Source: Schaedlerella sp. (GTDB taxonomy: Bacteria > Bacillota > Clostridia > Lachnospirales > Lachnospiraceae). From it: 5,070 nucleotides of DNA. This document shows, piece after piece, positions 1-5,070 of the stretch. Within the stretch, counting starts at the first letter, position 1. The number at the start of each line of letters is the position of its first letter. The position numbers and the translations under genes were made by a program. The stretch covers positions 1 through 5,070 of the forward strand of contig JAHHTO010000174.1 of NCBI GenBank assembly GCA_020024595.1. Direction: 5' to 3'. Under the pieces are notes generated by a model. That model saw nothing but the letters and a program-made list of their open reading frames with translations. It ran no database searches and had not been told where the DNA came from.

Positions 1-41
1 AGAGTGCCAGACACAAACTAATATTTTGTATCTGACACTCT
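1..41 (-). terminator. Probable terminator of the glnS-mocR unit (inverted repeat)
   Basis: Arms at 1-17 and 25-41 pair around a 7-base loop. Read as plus-strand RNA the stem has two C-A mismatches (7/35 and 12/30). Read as minus-strand RNA both become G-U wobbles, giving 17 continuous pairs. It begins 9 bases past the mocR stop codon, so it best fits as the end of that leftward transcript. The T-run needed on the minus strand would lie left of the window and cannot be seen. A T-run on the plus side (41-45, then 47-50 less perfectly) means it might also stop rightward transcripts. Confidence 0.7.
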
Positions 42-50
42 TTTTCTGTT

Positions 51-1466
51 TTAATCACTCTCACAGCCGGGAACTCCCCAAATATTCCTCAGAATCTCAA
101 TTGCTTTTCTAATACTCTCTTCCTGCATATTCGCGTATCCAAGCAAAATAGTGGCAGGGGAATCTGGCTCCGGAGCTACATAATACTCCGAAAGACCGTA
201 TACCCGGATTCCTTCTTCCTCCGCACGTGAAATCAGTTCTTCTTCCCGAACTCCACCCTGAAATGTCAGAAGCAGATGTACACCTGCATTCTCTCCTGAT
301 ATTCTCGCAACCGGTTCAATTCCTTTCAACGCACTTAACAGAGTATCATGACGACTCTTATATAATGCTCTTGTTTTGTTCAGATGTCTCTCATAGTACC
401 CCTCTTCAATAAACTTCTGTAAAATCAGTTGGTCTACACGGGAAACTGTTGAACTCAAAAAACTGCTTCTCTCTTGGTACTGCTTTAAAAGCTGCGGAGT
501 AAGTACCAGATAACTCATACGAATTGCAGGCGCAATGGACTTAGAAAAAGTCCCGATATAAATTACTTTTTCATGATTATCATATCCCTGCAGTGCTGGT
601 ATTGGCTTCCCTTTATAACGGAACTCACTATCATAATCATCTTCAATGATATACCTTCCTTCTTGTTCCGCCCAACGCAGCAATTCCATCCGGCGCCTGA
701 TTGGCATAACGATCCCAAGCGGATATTGGTGGGACGGCATCACAAATGCAATATCTGCACCGGACTTCTCCAGTTCAGACACGCTCATCCCCTTTGCATC
801 CATATCTACAGTGCAGACTTCGTAGGACAAGTTCTTAAATAAACGATATGCCTGACGATATGTCGGATTCTCCAGCGCAACTTTATGGTTCTGTCCCATA
901 ACAGTTGCCAAAAGCATCAGGAGATAGTCATTTCCGGCACCGACAATAATCTGTTCCGGCGAACAATTGACTCCTCTCGCCTGATGCAAATAGTGACTGA
1001 TCGCATTTCGAAGTCCCCATTCTCCCTGTGGATGTCCGAGGCGAAACAACTCCGCTCTATCATCCATCAGACTTTCTTTTGACAATTTTCTCCACACATT
1101 GTATGGAAAACTCTTCAAATCTACACCACTCGGTGAAAAATCATATCGATACTGTACACATTTCTTATCCGGATCGTCCAACACTTTTTGATTCTGAGGT
1201 TTTAACTGATACAATCCCTCTAATTCCGACACAAAATATCCCCTGCAGGGTTCTGCTTCAATATATCCTTCAGATAACAACTGTTCATATGCAAGCTCCA
1301 CTGTACTTCGGCTGACTTCCAAAAAACGACACAAGGATCTCGTGGACGGAAGTTTCTCTCCGTTTGGGATCCGCCCATTTTGAATCTCCTGTTTCACATA
1401 CTGATAAATCTGTTCATACAACGGAACTTTTGATTTTGTATCCAGACTAATCGCCAATTCATTCAT
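51..1466 (-). CDS. MocR-family transcriptional regulator (GntR winged helix fused to aminotransferase-like domain)
   Basis: This 471-residue protein has the two-part MocR/GabR/PdxR architecture and usual length. Residues about 12-79 form a GntR-type winged helix-turn-helix (PLYEQIYQYVKQEI, then LPSTRSL, VSRSTVELAYEQL and a wing ending GYFV). A linker leads to a fold-type I aminotransferase domain at about 107-465. PLP-site signatures are visible: NPTYR at 200-204, EDDYDSEFRY at 275-284, and GTFSKSIAP at 305-313, where Lys309 should form the Schiff base. The spacing from Tyr278 to Lys309 equals that of Tyr281 to Lys312 in B. subtilis GabR. Such proteins are cytoplasmic DNA-binding regulators that use PLP as sensor rather than as enzymes. 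The start is the only one giving the intact N-terminal helix. It lies 9 bases past glnS with only a weak AAGAAAAG ribosome site, suggesting translational coupling. No pdxST or GABA genes are nearby, so its target is unknown and neither pdxR nor gabR is assigned. Confidence 0.93.
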   Translation of the reverse strand: MNELAISLDTKSKVPLYEQIYQYVKQEIQNGRIPNGEKLPSTRSLCRFLEVSRSTVELAYEQLLSEGYIEAEPCRGYFVSELEGLYQLKPQNQKVLDDPDKKCVQYRYDFSPSGVDLKSFPYNVWRKLSKESLMDDRAELFRLGHPQGEWGLRNAISHYLHQARGVNCSPEQIIVGAGNDYLLMLLATVMGQNHKVALENPTYRQAYRLFKNLSYEVCTVDMDAKGMSVSELEKSGADIAFVMPSHQYPLGIVMPIRRRMELLRWAEQEGRYIIEDDYDSEFRYKGKPIPALQGYDNHEKVIYIGTFSKSIAPAIRMSYLVLTPQLLKQYQERSSFLSSTVSRVDQLILQKFIEEGYYERHLNKTRALYKSRHDTLLSALKGIEPVARISGENAGVHLLLTFQGGVREEELISRAEEEGIRVYGLSEYYVAPEPDSPATILLGYANMQEESIRKAIEILRNIWGVPGCESD

Positions 1467-1475
1467 TTGCTTTTC

Positions 1476-3143
1476 TTATTTCGGAAGTTTAAAAGAACTC
1501 TTCAATGAAACAATCCGGTTAAACACAAGTGCATCCGGTGCAGAATCTTTTGCATCAATACAGAAGTATCCTGTTCTTACAAACTGGAAACTGTCATATG
1601 CTTTGGCATCTGCAAAACTCGGCTCTACATAACAGTCTTTCAAAACCGTCAGAGAATTTGGATTCAGATTCAGAGAACCATCTTCTTTATTATATACACC
1701 TTTCTCCTCATCAACCAGATTCTCATACAGACGAATGTCTGCTTTCTGTGCATATGGTGCTGCCACCCAGTGAATCGTCCCCTTCACTTTTCTTCCGGTA
1801 AATCCACTTCCACTCTTTGTCTCTGGATCATAGGTACAGTGAACTTCTGTTACATTGCCATTCTCATCCTTCACAAAACTCTCACATTTTACAAAATATG
1901 CAGACATCAGACGAACTTCATTTCCCGGGAAAAGTCGAAAATACTTCTTCGGCGGTTCTTCCATAAAGTCATCTCTTTCAATGTACAGTTCACGGCAGAA
2001 GGGAACCTTTCGTGTACCAAGTTCTTCATTTTCCAGGTTGTTTGGTACGTCCAGATATTCCACTTCACCTTCCGGATAGTTATCGATAATCAGTTTGATC
2101 GGGTGAAGCACAGCCATCATACGAGCCTTCTTCAGCTTTAAATCCTCTCGAATGCAATACTCAAGCATTGCATAATCTACAGAACTCTGTGCTTTGGACA
2201 CACCACACATATCAATAAACATTTTAAGCGACTCTGGTGTGAATCCTCTTCTTCTCAATGCTGCAATTGATACTAAACGTGGATCATCCCATCCATCTAC
2301 AACTTGATCTTCTACCAGTTTCTTAATATAACGCTTTCCTGTTACCACATTCGTCAGATACATCTTTGCAAATTCAATCTGACGCGGAGGCATCTCAAAT
2401 TCGCACTCTCTTACCACCCAATCATACAGTGGTCTGTGATCCTCAAATTCCAATGTGCAGATAGAATGTGTGATTCCTTCAATCGCATCCTCGATTGGAT
2501 GTGCAAAATCGTACATCGGATAGATACACCACTTATCTCCTGTATTGTGATGAGACATATGAGCCACACGGTAAATAACCGGATCACGCATGTTGATATT
2601 CGGTGAATTCATATCGATTTTTGCACGGAGCACTTTTTCTCCGTCCTGATATTTTCCTTCTCGCATTTCTTCAAATAACTGTAAATTCTCTTCCACACTT
2701 CGGTTGCGGTATGGACTTTCCTTGCCACCCTCTGTCAGAGTTCCACGATAGGCACGAATTTCCTCTGCTGACAGGTCGCAGATAAATGCCTTGCCTTTCT
2801 TGATAAGTTTCACAGCACATTCATACATTTGATCAAAATAATCCGATGCAAAATACAAATGATCTTTCCAATCCGCCCCCAACCATTGAATATCTTCTTT
2901 AATAGAATCTACGAACTCGGTCTTCTCTTTTGTCGGGTTTGTATCATCAAATCGCATATGAAACTCTCCATGATACTTCTGCGCCAATCCATAGTTCAAC
3001 AAAATGGATTTTGCATGTCCAATATGCAGATATCCGTTCGGCTCCGGTGGAAATCTGGTGCAGACATGATCGTACACACCTTCTGCCAGGTCTTTATCTA
3101 TCTCCTGCTCAATAAAATTCTTTGAAATGGTTTCGTTCTCCAT
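1476..3143 (-). CDS. glnS: Glutaminyl-tRNA synthetase
   Basis: The enzyme ligates glutamine to tRNA-Gln using ATP in the cytoplasm; at 555 residues it has the length of E. coli GlnRS. It is a class I synthetase: FPPEPNGYLHIGHAKS (31-46) carries the HIGH motif at 40-43. Recalled E. coli numbering matches without gaps for Glu34, His40, His43, Asp66, Leu136, Tyr211, Cys229, Asp235, Lys270 and Arg341, covering ATP, glutamine and tRNA contacts. The Rossmann catalytic domain spans about 25-340; the rest (about 341-545) is the two-barrel anticodon-binding domain. GWDDPR at 284-289 and LRRRGFTP at 296-303 are further GlnRS/GluRS-family signatures. The RFDDTNP and YPMYDFAH contexts and two-barrel C-terminus exclude bacterial GluRS. 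The KMSKS loop reads VTGKR (267-271), keeping the lysine but losing Met and Ser. The start is set by AGGAGG at 3149-3154, five bases upstream. It leads the glnS-mocR operon. Confidence 0.97.
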   Translation of the reverse strand: MENETISKNFIEQEIDKDLAEGVYDHVCTRFPPEPNGYLHIGHAKSILLNYGLAQKYHGEFHMRFDDTNPTKEKTEFVDSIKEDIQWLGADWKDHLYFASDYFDQMYECAVKLIKKGKAFICDLSAEEIRAYRGTLTEGGKESPYRNRSVEENLQLFEEMREGKYQDGEKVLRAKIDMNSPNINMRDPVIYRVAHMSHHNTGDKWCIYPMYDFAHPIEDAIEGITHSICTLEFEDHRPLYDWVVRECEFEMPPRQIEFAKMYLTNVVTGKRYIKKLVEDQVVDGWDDPRLVSIAALRRRGFTPESLKMFIDMCGVSKAQSSVDYAMLEYCIREDLKLKKARMMAVLHPIKLIIDNYPEGEVEYLDVPNNLENEELGTRKVPFCRELYIERDDFMEEPPKKYFRLFPGNEVRLMSAYFVKCESFVKDENGNVTEVHCTYDPETKSGSGFTGRKVKGTIHWVAAPYAQKADIRLYENLVDEEKGVYNKEDGSLNLNPNSLTVLKDCYVEPSFADAKAYDSFQFVRTGYFCIDAKDSAPDALVFNRIVSLKSSFKLPK

Positions 3144-3170
3144 AGTTTCCTCCTCAAAAATAATTTCGGA

Positions 3171-3200
3171 ATTACAGTTCTGTCCAAAGAAGGCTGTAAT
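3171..3200 (-). promoter_or_regulatory. Hairpin in the glnS leader
   Basis: ATTACAG (3171-3177) and CTGTAAT (3194-3200) are perfect 7-base arms. Inside them TTCT (3178-3181) pairs with AGAA (3188-3191), leaving a two-base bulge and a six-base loop, 11 pairs in all. It starts about 10 bases after the inferred glnS transcription start and ends about 16 bases before the Shine-Dalgarno. It could stabilise the leader RNA, affect translation, or be a DNA operator. No T-run follows, so it is not a terminator. The structure is seen; any function is inference. Confidence 0.5.
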
Positions 3201-3215
3201 AATTTTCTGCCATTA

Positions 3216-3244
3216 ATTTTATCATAAATTGTATACAACAGCAA
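3216..3244 (-). promoter_or_regulatory. Promoter of glnS-mocR
   Basis: On the minus strand, TTGCTG (3239-3244) serves as the -35 element, followed by exactly 17 bases and TAAAAT (3216-3221) as the -10. The -10 is preceded by TGA (3222-3224), forming an extended -10. Predicted start near 3209 gives a leader of about 65 bases, too short for a T-box riboswitch. The spacer contains the TTGTATACAA palindrome, so a protein bound there would block RNA polymerase. Confidence 0.65.
3229..3238. promoter_or_regulatory. Candidate operator: perfect palindrome TTGTATACAA
   Basis: This is a perfect 10-base palindrome with a GT..AC core, resembling operators of some GntR-superfamily regulators. It sits between the -35 and -10 of the leftward glnS promoter and upstream of the candidate rightward promoters, so one bound protein could affect both directions. 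The MocR protein encoded in the same operon has a GntR-type DNA-binding domain. However, characterised MocR members often use direct repeats, so another GntR protein is also possible. Confidence 0.4.
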
Positions 3245-3252
3245 GAAGAATG

Positions 3253-3261
3253 TGATACAAT
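3253..3261 (+). promoter_or_regulatory. Candidate promoter P1 (extended -10) for the NSS transporter
   Basis: TGA followed by TACAAT (3256-3261, five of six matches to TATAAT) is an extended -10. No good -35 lies 16-18 bases upstream; TTGTAT at 3229-3234 is 21 bases away, which is too far. It would give a leader of roughly 105 bases. Weaker candidate than the downstream one. Confidence 0.3.
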
Positions 3262-3271
3262 ACTGTTTCAG

Positions 3272-3290
3272 AGTACAGCTTTAAAGTACA
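3272..3290 (+). repeat. Direct repeat AGTACA x2 upstream of the transporter
   Basis: AGTACA occurs at 3272-3277 and again at 3285-3290, a 13-base period. If the transporter starts from the -10 at 3298-3303, the pair covers its -32 to -14 region, a usual place for operators. MocR-type regulators are known to bind short direct repeats (GabR and PdxR sites). The match in type is suggestive; binding is inferred. Confidence 0.35.
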
Positions 3291-3294
3291 TAAG

Positions 3295-3303
3295 TGTTAA
3301 AAT
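3295..3303 (+). promoter_or_regulatory. Candidate promoter P2 (extended -10) for the NSS transporter
   Basis: TGT followed by TAAAAT (3298-3303, five of six matches) is a good extended -10 of the same form as the glnS promoter. No recognisable -35 lies at the right distance, so it would be weak or activator-dependent. Predicted start is near 3310, giving a leader of about 60 bases. Confidence 0.4.
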
Positions 3304-3356
3304 GCAGTATCACACGATCTGCTTTTAGCACCTGTTATGCATGAAATTTTATATGT

Positions 3357-3363
3357 AAAGGAG
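3357..3363 (+). promoter_or_regulatory. Ribosome binding site deciding the transporter start
   Basis: AAAGGAG lies 9 bases before the ATG at 3373. The upstream in-frame ATG at 3337 has no Shine-Dalgarno and would make this site part of the coding sequence, so 3373 is the supported start. Confidence 0.85.
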
Positions 3364-3372
3364 TTATTTATT

Positions 3373-4833
3373 ATGAAGAGAGAACAATTTGGAAGCCGCC
3401 TTGGCTTCATCCTTGTGTCCGCCGGCTGTGCGATTGGTCTGGGAAATGTCTGGAAATTTCCCTATATGGCAGGAATGTATGGCGGCGCAGCATTTATTCT
3501 GGTATACCTGATATTCCTTGCAATTCTGGGAATGCCGATTATCGTATGTGAGTTCAGTGTGGGACGTGCAAGCCAGAAAAGTATTGCTACATCTTATAAT
3601 GTATTAGAACCGGAAGGTTCCCGCTGGCATTCGATCCGTTGGCTGGGCATCATTGGCAATTATATCCTAGTCATGTTTTACTCCATGGTAGGCGGCTGGA
3701 TGCTCTATTATTGCTACCGCATGGCAAGTGGCGAATTTGTGAATACAACGACCGAACAGATTGCCGGCAAATTTGACTCTATGATACAAAATCCAGGTGT
3801 TCTGATTTTCTGGACCTTCCTGGTGATTTTAGTTTCATTCGGCATCTGTGCAATTGGTTTGCAAAAAGGTGTAGAAAAAATCATAAAAATAGTAATGCTC
3901 TGTCTCCTCGGTATTATGTTAATACTGGCCGTTCGTTCCGTCACACTTCCGGGTTCAGCTGAGGGGCTGCGGTTCTACCTGGTTCCAGATTTCCAGCGAA
4001 TGTTCGATAACGGGATTGGCAATGTTGTATTCGGTGCCATGAGTCAAGCCTTTTTTACACTGAGTATTGGTATGGGTGGTATGGCAATCTTCGGAAGTTA
4101 TCTGGACAAATCGCGTTCCCTCACCGGAGAATCTGTCAGCATTGTGCTTCTAGATACCTTTGTTGCTTTAACTGCAGGTTTGATTGTAATTCCCGCTTGT
4201 TTTGCATACGGTGTAGAACCTGCGGCTGGGCCGAGCCTGGTATTTATCACACTGCCGAATATTTTCACACAAATGGCAGGAGGAAGAATCTGGGGCTCTC
4301 TTTTCTTCCTCTTCCTGTTCTTTGCGGCATTGTCCACAATTGTAGGTGTATTTGAAAACATTGTATCTTTCGGTATGGATTTATTCCGCTGGAACAGACG
4401 CAAAGCTGTCGGTATTAACCTGATCGTCATCGCTCTTTTAAGCCTGCCCTGTATTCTCGGATTCAACATATTATCCGGTATACAACCACTTGGCGCAGGT
4501 ACCAATATTATGGATTTGGAAGATTTTCTCGTATCAAATAACATTCTTCCTCTTGGCTCTGTTGTTTATCTGATGTTTTGTACACACAAGAATGGATGGG
4601 GATGGGATAAATTTATTGCAGAAGCGAATTCTGGAAACGGCATGAAGTTTCCAACAAAAATGCGTGCATATATGACCTACGTCCTTCCATGGATTGTAGT
4701 CATTATCTACCTGAAAGGTTATTATTACATGTTCAGCAAAAGAGGACCTGTTGTCTTCGCTGTCTGGATGTTGATTGCATTTATCTTCCTCGGATTGATT
4801 TTAAACACGACAAGAAAGAAAAAAAATAATTAG
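3373..4833 (+). CDS. Sodium-dependent amino acid transporter, NSS/SNF (LeuT-fold) family
   Basis: This 486-residue inner-membrane protein belongs to the neurotransmitter:sodium symporter family, like bacterial LeuT, MhsT and TnaT, which import amino acids with Na+. TM1 is unwound at AIGLGNVWKFPY (20-31); Asn25 and Ala20 fit the Na1 site. TM3 has Tyr103 (LeuT Tyr108) before GGW. TM6 carries FFTLSIGMG (227-235), with Thr229 matching LeuT Thr254. TM8 carries AALST (318-322), matching the Na2 ligands Ala351, Thr354 and Ser355. Asp384 fits the extracellular-gate Asp404, but its partner Arg30 is Lys28 here. I count about 12 hydrophobic segments, the last two at about 433-452 and 458-478, then a basic tail (TTRKKKNN). 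Substrate is not readable from sequence; aromatic, branched or other neutral amino acids are family precedents. It is divergent from glnS-mocR and ends 8 bases before its terminator. Confidence 0.93.
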   Translation: MKREQFGSRLGFILVSAGCAIGLGNVWKFPYMAGMYGGAAFILVYLIFLAILGMPIIVCEFSVGRASQKSIATSYNVLEPEGSRWHSIRWLGIIGNYILVMFYSMVGGWMLYYCYRMASGEFVNTTTEQIAGKFDSMIQNPGVLIFWTFLVILVSFGICAIGLQKGVEKIIKIVMLCLLGIMLILAVRSVTLPGSAEGLRFYLVPDFQRMFDNGIGNVVFGAMSQAFFTLSIGMGGMAIFGSYLDKSRSLTGESVSIVLLDTFVALTAGLIVIPACFAYGVEPAAGPSLVFITLPNIFTQMAGGRIWGSLFFLFLFFAALSTIVGVFENIVSFGMDLFRWNRRKAVGINLIVIALLSLPCILGFNILSGIQPLGAGTNIMDLEDFLVSNNILPLGSVVYLMFCTHKNGWGWDKFIAEANSGNGMKFPTKMRAYMTYVLPWIVVIIYLKGYYYMFSKRGPVVFAVWMLIAFIFLGLILNTTRKKKNN

Positions 4834-4841
4834 CGACTATA

Positions 4842-4920
4842 AAAAACAGCCTGTATGAAGTTCATTCCACAAATTATTTCCATAAATTTTGTGGTACAAT
4901 TTGTTCTGCAGGCTGTTTTT
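4842..4920. terminator. Nested bidirectional terminator between convergent genes
   Basis: A perfect 12-pair outer stem joins 4842-4853 (AAAAACAGCCTG) with 4909-4920. An inner stem joins CCACAAA (4867-4873) to TTTGTGG (4888-4894), extended by TTAT/ATAA with a two-base bulge. On the plus strand a T-rich run follows (4916-4927), ending the transporter. On the minus strand the A-run at 4841-4846 becomes six T's, so it can also end the leftward gene at the right edge. The 55-base interior is much longer than a typical intrinsic terminator loop. Confidence 0.8.
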
Positions 4921-4995
4921 CTTTTTTCTTTGCTCGTTTTACCAGGTGTTTCAAATAGGACTCTCTTTTCTCTTTGCGCCGGATTTTACTAGTTT

Positions 4996-5070
4996 TCAAT
5001 CATTAGACAGTCTAGTCCCCCAAAAAGTTTCATCCAATTCATATTCTTTTAAATCTTCTTCTGAAAAATA
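4996..5070 (-). CDS. C-terminal end of an unidentified leftward gene (partial)
   Basis: Reading leftward from the right edge, 24 codons stay open and end in TGA at 4996-4998. The peptide is acidic and polar (SEEDLKEYELDE) and finishes TFWGTRLSND. Codons look like those of the neighbours, and the gene converges on the transporter with a shared terminator 76 bases downstream, which supports a real gene end. Too little is visible to name a family or say whether it is membrane-bound. A chance open stretch of 24 codons cannot be excluded. Confidence 0.55.
   Translation of the reverse strand, partial: YFSEEDLKEYELDETFWGTRLSND

Noticed and set aside
51..1466. Functional aminotransferase rather than regulator
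   Set aside because: The N-terminal GntR winged helix and MocR-type EDDYDSEFRY and TFSKS context identify the regulator family.
227..2785. Several plus-strand open frames of 60-123 codons opposite mocR and glnS
   Set aside because: They lie antisense to clear conserved genes, show no recognisable domains, and have compositions expected of shadow frames.
3144..3215. T-box riboswitch before glnS
   Set aside because: The leader is only about 65 bases, with no T-box consensus and no terminator hairpin with T-run before the ribosome site.
3337..3372. Twelve-codon N-terminal extension of the transporter from the upstream ATG
   Set aside because: No ribosome site precedes 3337, while AAAGGAG at 3357-3363 is well placed for the ATG at 3373, and family members start close to the QFGSRLGF segment.
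3714..4544. Minus-strand open frames of 76 and 148 codons opposite the transporter
   Set aside because: They are antisense shadows of a strongly conserved membrane protein and have no family signature.
4888..4920. GTGGTAC followed by a hairpin and T-run, faintly like a T-box antiterminator
   Set aside because: It is only a short chance match inside the 3' terminator of the transporter, with no downstream plus-strand gene.
5004..5014. Small near-palindrome TAGACAGTCTA
   Set aside because: Only five base pairs around one base, lying within the end of the partial coding sequence; expected by chance.

Overview
The window looks like an ordinary chromosomal segment of a low-to-moderate GC Bacillota, most likely a Clostridia/Lachnospiraceae-type gut anaerobe. 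This rests on strong AGGAGG-type ribosome binding sites, AT-rich intergenic DNA with TGN-TAAAAT promoters, hairpin plus T-run terminators, and the style of the three complete proteins. The taxonomic placement is inference; no rRNA or marker gene is present.

Layout, left to right. Positions 1-41 hold an inverted repeat that fits a terminator for leftward transcription. Positions 51-1466 (minus) encode a MocR-type regulator: a GntR winged helix fused to an aminotransferase-like, PLP-binding domain. Nine bases upstream of it, 1476-3143 (minus) encodes a complete glutaminyl-tRNA synthetase, glnS. The two appear to form one leftward operon, glnS-mocR. The 229-base divergent region 3144-3372 holds the glnS promoter, a hairpin in the glnS leader, candidate promoters for the rightward gene, and several short TACA-cored repeats including a perfect TTGTATACAA palindrome. 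Positions 3373-4833 (plus) encode a sodium-coupled transporter of the neurotransmitter:sodium symporter (NSS/SNF) family. A 79-base nested hairpin (4842-4920) with T-runs on both sides ends it. The last 24 codons of an unidentified leftward gene (4996-5070) run off the right edge, so this hairpin probably serves two convergent genes.

How the genes could work together: GlnRS charges tRNA-Gln. The NSS protein probably imports an amino acid with Na+. The MocR protein probably senses PLP or a PLP-amino acid adduct and may act on the shared divergent control region. That would make a small amino-acid-responsive regulon, but the link is inferred from gene order and repeat placement only. I see no CRISPR array, mobile element, defence system, tRNA, rRNA or T-box. 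The parts most worth a second look are the repeat-rich divergent region, the aminoacyl-tRNA synthetase/MocR operon pairing, and the degenerate KMSKS motif of the GlnRS.
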